A DNA stretch of 7,277 nucleotides from Sulfurimonas sp. GTDB lineage: Bacteria > Campylobacterota > Campylobacteria > Campylobacterales > Sulfurimonadaceae. The position numbers and the translations under genes were made by a program. Shown one piece after another: positions 1 to 5,784 of this stretch (positions within the stretch are counted from its first letter, which is position 1; every line of letters begins with the position of its first letter). The DNA is taken from positions 1 through 7,277 of the forward strand of contig JAFLJV010000193.1 in NCBI GenBank assembly GCA_022712845.1. Direction: 5' to 3'. Under the pieces are notes generated by a model. That model had not been told where the DNA came from. It was given only the letters and a program-made list of their open reading frames with translations, and made no database searches.

Positions 1-1
1 T

Positions 2-703
2 CGACAATTAACTCAAGCTATTTATAAAGTATCGCAGGCTATTAGTAATCAAAAATTTGTTGATTCATATTTAGAAGTTATGGAAAACTTAAACTTAAAA
101 TTAGAAGAGCAAAACAAAGAGCTTTTGAGTAAAAATAATAAGCTAGAGAAATCTTTACGTGTGCTAGATACAATGGTCAGTAAAAAGAAACTAACAACAC
201 TTGATAAAGTAGAAAAAAGTGTTTTATCAGATGAAGAATTAATAGAGGCACAAATACAGGATTTAATAACTGATGATTTGTATGAGCTAAAAGATATTCA
301 CTCTGAAATAGATTTTACTATAATAAAAATTATTCAAAGTAAAGATGAAGTTTCATTAGAGTTAATAAAAGAGATAGTGAATAAATTTACAAAATATTCT
401 TCTATCCTGTCTTTTTATACTTTTTTTAATGAATTAAGTATAGCAATGTCAAAATTTTCAAAAACATTACTAGAAAATCCATTACCAGAAAATCAAGAGA
501 GTGTTAAAAATATTTTTATGCTTTTAGAGAGTTTTATGTTTGTACTTGGGCATTGGCAAGATGATATATCAAAAGGTGATGGAACAAAAGTTAACTCCTT
601 TGATGCTTCATTGATTAGTGATATGTATACAATTACAAATTTATGGACTCAAAAAGAACAAGAAGATTCTGAAGAAGACTTAGATGATATTTTTGATTTT
701 TAA
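2..703 (+). CDS. C-terminal part of a probable response-regulator-like protein with coiled coil (5' partial)
   Basis: The reading frame is open from the first complete codon (base 2) to the TAA at 701-703, so the gene starts before the window. The first in-frame ATG, at 80, has no properly spaced ribosome site (AGAAG lies only about two bases away), and the coding sense continues upstream of it. The stretch before it (RQLTQAIYKVSQAISNQKF) resembles the last helix of a receiver domain after the conserved Lys-Pro, but the phospho-acceptor part is outside the window. It is followed by a heptad-like, Glu/Lys/Leu-rich coiled coil (about residues 20-60 of the visible part), then a mainly helical region with FYTFFNEL and FMLLESFMFVLGHWQDD, and a very acidic tail ending DDIFDF. 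No DNA-binding or enzymatic domain is recognisable. A signalling role is inferred; the receiver assignment is moderate to low confidence, the CDS itself is firm. Confidence 0.8.
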   Translation, partial: RQLTQAIYKVSQAISNQKFVDSYLEVMENLNLKLEEQNKELLSKNNKLEKSLRVLDTMVSKKKLTTLDKVEKSVLSDEELIEAQIQDLITDDLYELKDIHSEIDFTIIKIIQSKDEVSLELIKEIVNKFTKYSSILSFYTFFNELSIAMSKFSKTLLENPLPENQESVKNIFMLLESFMFVLGHWQDDISKGDGTKVNSFDASLISDMYTITNLWTQKEQEDSEEDLDDIFDF

Positions 704-720
704 ATTAAATTAATAAATGT

Positions 721-725
721 AAGGA
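721..725 (+). promoter_or_regulatory. Ribosome binding site AAGGA that fixes a TTG start
   Basis: AAGGA sits five bases before the TTG at 731. No ATG or GTG lies in frame nearby: the upstream codons are AGG ATA ATA, and the next Met is residue 12, inside the first predicted strand/helix unit. The site therefore supports the rare TTG start of the downstream small gene. The same AAGGA core precedes flgI, flgJ (AAAGGA), flgM and the flgN-like gene at 6-7 bases. Confidence 0.75.
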
Positions 726-730
726 TAATA

Positions 731-1111
731 TTGAAAATAGCCGTAGAGTGTAAGTCACCATTAATGCAAAAATCGTTAGAGCTTTTTTTAGATAACTATC
801 TTAGTTCTTTAAAACATTGTGATATTGTTTTAAAAGATATTAAGTCTGATGACAGTAGAAGTTTTTTTATATCTAGTAATAGTGAGTCTGATTTAATTAA
901 ACCATTTTCAAAATCACAATTAATTTTGGCACTTGAAAAAAGATATGAGAGCATATATAAAGATCCAAAACAAATTTTAAATATACAAAAGAAAAAATTT
1001 AATAAAAATGTTAATTTGGATTTTGATATTTTAGAGAAACGTATTAATTCTTTAACTGCAGAGTATCAAAATAATATTTTAAAAGTAATAAAAGCTTTTT
1101 ATGAAGAATAA
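731..1111 (+). CDS. Small conserved-type hypothetical protein, possible degenerate receiver-like fold
   Basis: A 126-residue cytoplasmic protein with no signal peptide or membrane segment. It starts at TTG, supported by AAGGA five bases upstream. I do not recognise a named family. The order of elements suggests a shrunken response-regulator receiver: KIAVEC then a helix (residues 2-25), CDIVLKD (about 30-36), a hydrophobic strand SFFISS, then DLIKPFSKSQLILALEKRY (about 54-72). The last element matches the Lys-Pro-Phe loop and final helix of receivers. A classic acidic pocket plus phospho-acceptor arrangement is not evident, so phosphorylation is doubtful. The C-terminal 50 residues are Lys/Asn-rich and helical. 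It lies 27 bases after the receiver-like fragment and overlaps rsmD by 11 bases, so the three are probably co-transcribed. A hypothetical gene also sits near the methylase in the related C. jejuni locus, but homology to it is not shown here. The gene is secure; the fold is inference. Confidence 0.75.
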   Translation: MKIAVECKSPLMQKSLELFLDNYLSSLKHCDIVLKDIKSDDSRSFFISSNSESDLIKPFSKSQLILALEKRYESIYKDPKQILNIQKKKFNKNVNLDFDILEKRINSLTAEYQNNILKVIKAFYEE

Positions 1112-1691
1112 AGAGATAACTAAAAAAATAATTTCTGGAAAATTTAAAAATAAAATCTTAAAACTTCCATCAAAAAATACAACAAGAACATCAAAATCTA
1201 TAGTCTTGGAGTCTTTTTTTAATACACTTCAGTTTGATATAGTTGATGCAACTTTTATAGAATTGTTTTCTGGAAGTGGTTCTATTGGACTTGAAGCTCT
1301 TAGTCGTGGTGCAAAAAATGTTATGTTTATGGAAAAAGATATAGAGGTACTTAAAATATTAAAAGCCAATATCGAACAAACTGATCCAAATGCCTGTGAA
1401 ATTTTTGCTGGGGATAGTTTTATAAATATTGAGAGTGTTATAAAAATATTAAATAAAAAAGATGAATCAGCTTATTTTTATATTGATCCACCGTTTAACA
1501 TAAGAGAAGGGATGGAAAATATTTATAATAAAACTATACAAATGATAGCCTCTTTACCACAAGAAAGAGTAGAGTTAATAATAGTAGAACATGCGAGTTC
1601 TTTAAAGCTAGAGAATAAAATAGGACCATATAATATAAAAAAATCTAAAAAATTTGGAAATACTACCCTAACATATCTTCAAAGTGATTAG
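1101..1691 (+). CDS. rsmD: RsmD-family 16S rRNA (guanine-N2)-methyltransferase
   Basis: A 196-residue SAM-dependent methyltransferase of the RsmD family, which in E. coli methylates N2 of G966 in 16S rRNA; the length fits the family. Near the N-terminus, ISGKFKNKILKLPS followed by TTRTSKSIVLESFFNTL matches the family's GG-K-L--P and RPT-D-vReaLFN-L segment. Motif I, the SAM-binding loop, is ELFSGSGSIGLEALSRGA (about 54-71); E78-D80 ends the next strand; the catalytic motif is DPPF (129-132); the C-terminal KKFGNTTLTYL is also typical. The ATG lies inside the end of the previous gene (11-base overlap) without a clear ribosome site, which suggests translational coupling. In C. jejuni the protein at this position, next to flgI, has often been labelled a DNA methylase; the features here fit the rRNA enzyme better, although substrate is not proved by sequence. 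Confidence 0.9.
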   Translation: MKNKEITKKIISGKFKNKILKLPSKNTTRTSKSIVLESFFNTLQFDIVDATFIELFSGSGSIGLEALSRGAKNVMFMEKDIEVLKILKANIEQTDPNACEIFAGDSFINIESVIKILNKKDESAYFYIDPPFNIREGMENIYNKTIQMIASLPQERVELIIVEHASSLKLENKIGPYNIKKSKKFGNTTLTYLQSD

Positions 1692-1692
1692 G

Positions 1693-1712
1693 TTGGAATA
1701 ATAGTTGCTTTT
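1693..1712 (+). promoter_or_regulatory. Sigma54 (RpoN) promoter of the flgI operon
   Basis: Two bases after the rsmD stop, TTGGAA is followed by TTGCTT with GG at 1695-1696 and GC at 1707-1708. This is the exact 10-base GG/GC separation required by sigma54 RNA polymerase, and the GGAA...TTGCTT form is the one seen at Campylobacter flagellar promoters. The start of transcription should fall about 12 bases after the GC, near 1719-1720, leaving a leader of only about 17 bases that still contains the flgI ribosome site (AAGGA, 1726-1730). In Campylobacterota the activator is the FlgR/FlgS two-component system. The dinucleotides and spacing are seen directly; activity is inferred. Confidence 0.85.
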
Positions 1713-1736
1713 TTATAACTAGATTAAGGATTAGTT

Positions 1737-2783
1737 ATGAGAACTTTTATTTTATTTTTACTTATTTGTTCAAGTGCTTATGCTACAAAGATAATGGATA
1801 TTGCCAATATCGTTGGTGTAAGAGATAATCATCTCATAGGCTATTCTCTTGTTGTGGGTCTTAAAAAAACTGGTGATGGAACAACCTCAAAATTTACACT
1901 TCAATCAATTGCCAATATGTTAAAAGCAATGAATATAGATATGGAATCTGTTGATATTAAATCAAAAAATGTTGCAGCAGTTGTGGTAACAGCAGAACTT
2001 GCTCCATTTTCAAGACATGGAGATAAGTTTACTATAACAGTTTCATCAATTGGTGATGCAAAATCTTTAGAAGGGGGTACACTTCTTATGACTCCTTTAA
2101 AAGGGGTTGATGGAAAAATTTATGCTCTCGCTCAAGGTGCTGTAAGTATAGGCGGGCGGAATGGAAAAGGTGCAGGAGCTGATTCACATCCAACAGCAGG
2201 ACTTATATATAATGGTGGTTTAGTAGAGAGAGAAATTAATATAGATTTATACAATCAAAAATATGTAACCCTCTCTTTAAAAGAGTCAAACTTTAAAAAT
2301 AGTGTTTCTATTCAAAAAGCATTGAATTTATATTATAGCACTCAAGTAGCGGTTGCAATGGATTCTAGAACTATAAAATTAAAGAAACCAGAAAATAAAA
2401 GTATGATAGAATTTTTAGCAGAGGTTCAAGATATAGAGATTGAATATACTATAAAAAATAGAATAGTCATAAATGAAAGAACAGGAACTATAATTTCTGG
2501 TGTAGGAATTAAAATAAAACCAATAATTATGACTCATGGTGATATAACAATAAAAATTACAGAACAAGATGAATTAAGCAAGCCAAGTGGCTCACAAGTA
2601 GTAGATGAAAATATGATTATTGGATTAAATGAAAATGAACTATATACAAAAAAAGGAACCACTACAGTTGCTAATTTGGTTCGTTCACTTCATAAAATGG
2701 GAGCTACACCAAAAGATGTAATTTCAATTTTAGAAGCGATGAAGAGTGCTGGTAGTATTTCTGCCGAATTAAAACTAATTTAA
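1737..2783 (+). CDS. flgI: Flagellar P-ring protein FlgI
   Basis: A 348-residue precursor of FlgI, which assembles in the periplasm into the P-ring around the flagellar rod at the peptidoglycan layer. Residues 1-16 form a short Sec signal peptide (MRTFILFLLICSSAYA) with an AYA cleavage site, followed by TKIMDIANIVGVRDNHLIGYS, the hallmark FlgI start (I-d-a-v-G-vR-N-L-GYGLVVGL). Further family marks are GLKKTGDG, the SIGDAKSLEGGTLLMTPLKG block, the AQGAVSIGG segment, and the C-terminal LEAMKSAGSISAEL. Length agrees with the family (about 350-370). The mature protein has no cysteine, so the intramolecular disulfide of the enteric FlgI is absent. The ATG at 1737 has AAGGA six bases upstream. It is the first gene after the sigma54 promoter; flgJ follows 36 bases later. 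Confidence 0.97.
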   Translation: MRTFILFLLICSSAYATKIMDIANIVGVRDNHLIGYSLVVGLKKTGDGTTSKFTLQSIANMLKAMNIDMESVDIKSKNVAAVVVTAELAPFSRHGDKFTITVSSIGDAKSLEGGTLLMTPLKGVDGKIYALAQGAVSIGGRNGKGAGADSHPTAGLIYNGGLVEREINIDLYNQKYVTLSLKESNFKNSVSIQKALNLYYSTQVAVAMDSRTIKLKKPENKSMIEFLAEVQDIEIEYTIKNRIVINERTGTIISGVGIKIKPIIMTHGDITIKITEQDELSKPSGSQVVDENMIIGLNENELYTKKGTTTVANLVRSLHKMGATPKDVISILEAMKSAGSISAELKLI

Positions 2784-2819
2784 AAAGAAAAAATTAAAGC
2801 TTTTGAGAAAGGAAAAATA

Positions 2820-3122
2820 ATGTACGGTGCTAATTCAATTAATATGCAAGCTCAGTTTATGTCTCAACAGCAAAATATTCCAAAAATTGATGAAAAAGCT
2901 GATAATGCTGAGCTAAGAGAGCAAACAGATGCTTTTGAATCAGTAATACTTAAAATGTTAATGGATAATGCTATGAAAGATGAAAAAAATCTTTTTTCCC
3001 AGCAGAATGATCCAGGTGATAAAATATATAAATCAATGTATAGAGAAGAGTTAGCAAAAGCGAGTGCTGGTGGATTTGGGTTCTCTCAAATGCTTTATGA
3101 TTATTTAAGTCAGAAACAGTAA
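2820..3122 (+). CDS. flgJ: Short FlgJ: flagellar rod-binding protein without muramidase domain
   Basis: A 100-residue protein corresponding only to the N-terminal rod-binding half of enteric FlgJ (about 310 residues). FlgJ acts as a rod cap and scaffold in the periplasm. The domain runs from about residue 33: ELREQTDAFESVILKMLMDNAM, then a loop, then DKIYKSMYREELAKASA and GGFGFSQMLYDYL, matching the Fe-t-fl---lk-M------f--dml--qla-el---gG-Gla--l pattern of the family. There is no glucosaminidase domain after it and the stop TAA is clean, so this is not a truncation: Campylobacterota generally have the short form and need a separate wall hydrolase. The ATG at 2820 has AAAGGA six bases upstream. 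Its place directly after flgI supports the call. No signal peptide is present, as expected for a protein exported by the flagellar apparatus. Confidence 0.93.
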   Translation: MYGANSINMQAQFMSQQQNIPKIDEKADNAELREQTDAFESVILKMLMDNAMKDEKNLFSQQNDPGDKIYKSMYREELAKASAGGFGFSQMLYDYLSQKQ

Positions 3123-3162
3123 ATATGGTTTTATAAAGTAAAAAGTTTTTTTGAAAAAAAGT

Positions 3163-3188
3163 TAAGATTTTTGATTTTATGTCGATAT
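3163..3188 (+). promoter_or_regulatory. Sigma28 (FliA) type promoter in front of flgM
   Basis: Within the 111-base gap between flgJ and flgM, TAAGATTT (3163-3170) is followed after 10 bases by GTCGATAT (3181-3188). This resembles the flagellar sigma28 consensus TAAAGTTT-N11-GCCGATAA, with the CGATAT -10 core known from epsilonproteobacterial sigma28 promoters. The spacer is one base shorter than in E. coli. The -10 lies 45 bases before the flgM ATG, so a leader of roughly 40 bases is expected. A sigma28 promoter in front of its own antagonist gene is the known arrangement for flgM. The motif is seen directly; function is inferred. Confidence 0.68.
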
Positions 3189-3233
3189 AGTTGTATAGGA
3201 AAAAACTAATTTACATAGATAAAAGGAATAGTT

Positions 3234-3437
3234 ATGATTTCACAAATCAATAATGCAGCTATTAAAAGCACATATGCTAATAGTCCTGCTGAGAATAAGG
3301 AAGTTTCACAGAAGTCAAGTGTTACTAAGCAAGGGGACACAAGTAAAGTTGAGCAGATTAAAGAAGCTCTTGAATCTGGAGAATACAAAATCAATATAGA
3401 GGCTCTTTCTAAAAAAATAGCTGAAGAGTTGATGTAG
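3234..3437 (+). CDS. flgM: Anti-sigma28 factor FlgM
   Basis: A 67-residue FlgM, which binds sigma28 (FliA) in the cytoplasm and blocks late flagellar genes until it is removed by export through the flagellum. The conserved sigma-binding part is at the C-terminus: VEQIKEALESGEYKINIEALSKKIAEELM (about 39-67), with the typical V-kIk-aI--G-Yki---k-A-kia-ell pattern. The N-terminal 35 residues are polar and low in order, as in the family. It is much shorter than the enteric FlgM (97 residues) and similar in size to the Helicobacter and Campylobacter forms, whose reduced N-terminal half is a known group trait. The ATG at 3234 has AAGGA six bases upstream. It has its own sigma28-like promoter and is followed after 28 bases by the flgN-like gene. 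Confidence 0.93.
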   Translation: MISQINNAAIKSTYANSPAENKEVSQKSSVTKQGDTSKVEQIKEALESGEYKINIEALSKKIAEELM

Positions 3438-3465
3438 GTTATAAACTAAAGTTAAGGATTAAATT

Positions 3466-3894
3466 ATGCTATCTTATCATTTACAAAGTGCTCTAAGCGA
3501 CTTAAGAGATTTAATAAAAATTACGGAGTCAGATGTAGAAGATATAAAAGTAGCTAAAAATGATCCTCAATTTGAGAGACTTGCTCTTAAAGAGGAGAAA
3601 TTAAAAAGTTTTGAATCTAAAAAAGCAATGATAGACCATGAAATTTCCTCACTTATGAGTGCTAATCCAGACTTAGATTTACCTCTACTTTTAAATAAAG
3701 AACAACATGATTATTTAGATCAATTAAAAGAAGAATTATCAAACCTTCGTGATGTTAATAAACAATATGCAAGATTAGTTTTAACAGTTAGTAATTTATA
3801 CAATTCATTTTTAGAGAGATTAGTTCCTACAGAGATGCAAGGTTATAAAAAAGTTGCGTCTAAAGATCCATCTATATTGGAAGTAAGAGTGTAG
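3466..3894 (+). CDS. flgN: FlgN-like flagellar export chaperone
   Basis: A 142-residue, highly charged, almost fully helical cytoplasmic protein with coiled-coil character at about 10-65 and 75-120 (for example ALKEEKLKSFESKKAMIDHEI and LDQLKEELSNLRDVNKQYARL). FlgN binds the hook-associated proteins FlgK and FlgL, keeps them soluble and delivers them to the flagellar export machine. Length, helical layout and the C-terminal segment NKQYARLVLTVSNLYNSFLERL then a Tyr-containing tail fit the FlgN family, although sequence in that family diverges greatly. Position supports it strongly: between flgM and flgK, as in C. jejuni (Cj1465) and in the flgMN pair of enterics. AAGGA lies seven bases before the ATG. 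The stop is separated by one base from the flgK start, so chaperone and client are probably translated together. Confidence 0.82.
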   Translation: MLSYHLQSALSDLRDLIKITESDVEDIKVAKNDPQFERLALKEEKLKSFESKKAMIDHEISSLMSANPDLDLPLLLNKEQHDYLDQLKEELSNLRDVNKQYARLVLTVSNLYNSFLERLVPTEMQGYKKVASKDPSILEVRV

Positions 3895-3895
3895 T

Positions 3896-5776
3896 ATGGC
3901 TTCTTTATTTAACACATTAAATATTGGATATAGTGGACTTACTGCAGCTCAAGCAGGAGTGCGTACAGCCAGTCATAATATAACAAATGCTGAAAGTGAA
4001 GGTTATACAAGACAAAGAGTTGTTACAGCAGCTGCAACACCAATATTTTCAAAACCTGGTAATATTGGTAACGGTGCAACAATTACAGATATTACAAGAA
4101 TTTTTGATAATTTTGTATATGACAGATATACAGCTCTTTCAGCTGATAAAGAATATTCAGATTTTATGGAAAATACACTTGGAGAGCTTTCAACATACTT
4201 TCCAGAAATAGATGAAGTTGGGATTAAAGCTGATTTAAAAGAGTACTACACGATGTGGCAGAGTTTTTCTGATAATCCTGATAATGAAGCAATTAAATTA
4301 GCACTTGCAAAACAGACAGAAATTTTATCTCAAAGTTTAGCAAACACTCAAGATAAAATAGTAGAACTTCAAGCAACAATAAATAATCAATTATTAGTAA
4401 ATGTCAATGAAATCAATTCACTTGCTAAAGAATTAGCGAATATAAATGTATCTATTGAAATAGCAGAAGCAGGAGATGGATTTACAGCAAATGATTTAAG
4501 AGATAAAAGAAATTTAATAGAAAAAGATTTAGCTAGACTTATTGGTGCTGAATCACATGTTGGAAATATTACTTCAGATATTGGAACAAATAGTTCTGCA
4601 AATATTACTTCTGGCAGTTATACTCTTAGTGTAGGTGGTTTTAATATTGTTGATGGTTCTTCATATCACCCTATACATATTTCTAATGAAAAAAATGAAA
4701 ATGGTTTTTATGAACTATCATATGAAAGACAAGATGGGATATTAATCCCTATGAATGATAGTATTAAAAATGGTAGAGTTGGTGCTATTTTAGAATTGCG
4801 AGGTGATAGAATTGATGACACTACTGGTGAGCCTTCTAATGGAGTATTACAGAATGTTATAACACAAATGAATGCATTTGCATCAACGTTAATTGAATCA
4901 ACAAATAATCTTTATGCAGCAGGTTCCACTACAAGAATGGAATCAAATACATTAAATATTGATGCAACAGACTCTATATTATCATCTTCTTTAAATGTAA
5001 AAGCGGGTGCATTTGATGTAGTGATTTATGATATTGATGGAAATATTACAGCTAGAAGAACTATCGATATCAATAGTGCAACAACTATGAAAGGAATAGC
5101 AGGTTCAAACTCAATTGAGGGGCAACTTACAATTTCAAGTGATGATAACAGTGATGGAAATGCTACAAATGATATAGATGATTTTTTACAATTTAATTGG
5201 GCAACTTACAGTAGTGGAGGTAATGGACTTGAATTAGTTATGAATTCTAATGCTGCTTCAAAAGGGTATAAATTTTCAATAGAAGATAATTTAAAAACAG
5301 CTGATTTTAGTTCAGGATCAAATTTTGCGGGTGCACTTGGTTTAAGTAGATTTTTTGATGGTGATAATGCTCAAAATATAAATTTAAATTTTAATTTAAG
5401 AGATAACCCAACAAAAATTACAGCTGGTACTGCTCCTATAACAGGAGATAATACACTCTCTTTGAGTATGATTCAACAACAGTTTGAACAATATGAATTT
5501 AGTGTAGGAAATGTAGATTATGAATCTACAGTATATGGAATGTTTGATATTATAGCTACTAATGTTGGTATATCAACAAATCAAGCAATTTTAAATAATC
5601 AAACTGTAACCGCACAATTTAATGCAACAGAGTTAGAATACTCTTCAGTTTCTAAAGTAAGTATTGATGAAGAGCTTACAAATCTTATTAAATATCAAAC
5701 AGCATATGGAGCGGCCTCAAAAATTATTACTACAATTGATCAAATGATGCAAACACTTCTTGGAATTAAGCAATAG
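3896..5776 (+). CDS. flgK: Flagellar hook-filament junction protein FlgK (HAP1)
   Basis: A 626-residue FlgK, the first hook-associated protein, which joins the hook to the filament outside the cell. The N-terminal D0 helix and family motif are clear: NTLNIGYSGLTAAQAGVRTA followed by SHNITNAESEGYTRQRVV (about 7-43). Residues about 55-200 hold the helical D1 part (YFPEIDEVGIKADLKEYYTM, then LANINVSIEIAEAGDGFTAN and DLRDKRNLIEKDLARLIG). The middle 210-540 is the variable surface part, and the C-terminal helix (VSIDEELTNLIKYQTAYGAA through LLGIKQ, about 588-626) is again diagnostic. It is longer than enteric FlgK (about 550) and close to Campylobacter FlgK (about 600); the extra length is in the variable region. 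The start is one base after the flgN stop with AAGAG six bases upstream. No signal peptide, as expected for flagellar type III export. Confidence 0.97.
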   Translation: MASLFNTLNIGYSGLTAAQAGVRTASHNITNAESEGYTRQRVVTAAATPIFSKPGNIGNGATITDITRIFDNFVYDRYTALSADKEYSDFMENTLGELSTYFPEIDEVGIKADLKEYYTMWQSFSDNPDNEAIKLALAKQTEILSQSLANTQDKIVELQATINNQLLVNVNEINSLAKELANINVSIEIAEAGDGFTANDLRDKRNLIEKDLARLIGAESHVGNITSDIGTNSSANITSGSYTLSVGGFNIVDGSSYHPIHISNEKNENGFYELSYERQDGILIPMNDSIKNGRVGAILELRGDRIDDTTGEPSNGVLQNVITQMNAFASTLIESTNNLYAAGSTTRMESNTLNIDATDSILSSSLNVKAGAFDVVIYDIDGNITARRTIDINSATTMKGIAGSNSIEGQLTISSDDNSDGNATNDIDDFLQFNWATYSSGGNGLELVMNSNAASKGYKFSIEDNLKTADFSSGSNFAGALGLSRFFDGDNAQNINLNFNLRDNPTKITAGTAPITGDNTLSLSMIQQQFEQYEFSVGNVDYESTVYGMFDIIATNVGISTNQAILNNQTVTAQFNATELEYSSVSKVSIDEELTNLIKYQTAYGAASKIITTIDQMMQTLLGIKQ

Positions 5777-5784
5777 CTAAGAGT

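Noticed and set aside
80..82. ATG at 80 as the start of the first gene
   Set aside because: The frame is open back to base 2 with coherent helical coding sequence, and no properly spaced ribosome site precedes this ATG. The start is more likely outside the window.
3078..3094. Possible second sigma54 site near the end of flgJ (TGGG...ATGC)
   Set aside because: The GG to GC separation is one base off the strict sigma54 spacing, and it lies within conserved flgJ codons.
3141..3161. T7-G-A7 palindrome after flgJ as a possible transcription terminator
   Set aside because: The stem is made only of A-T pairs with a minimal loop and no GC core, so it would be a weak hairpin; conserved read-through to flgM is expected. 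At most it adds curvature upstream of the sigma28 site.
3206..3394. Minus-strand open frame of 62 codons opposite flgM
   Set aside because: It is antisense to the well-supported flgM, has no family resemblance and no clear ribosome site; it looks like a shadow of the real gene.
3987..4211. Plus-strand open frame of 74 codons inside flgK
   Set aside because: It lies in another frame within the conserved FlgK N-terminal region, and its Gln/Leu-rich translation looks like an out-of-frame artefact.
5062..5072. CGATAT in flgK as another sigma28 -10 element
   Set aside because: It lies deep inside flgK coding sequence, I saw no matching TAAA-type -35 element, and no gene start follows within several hundred bases.
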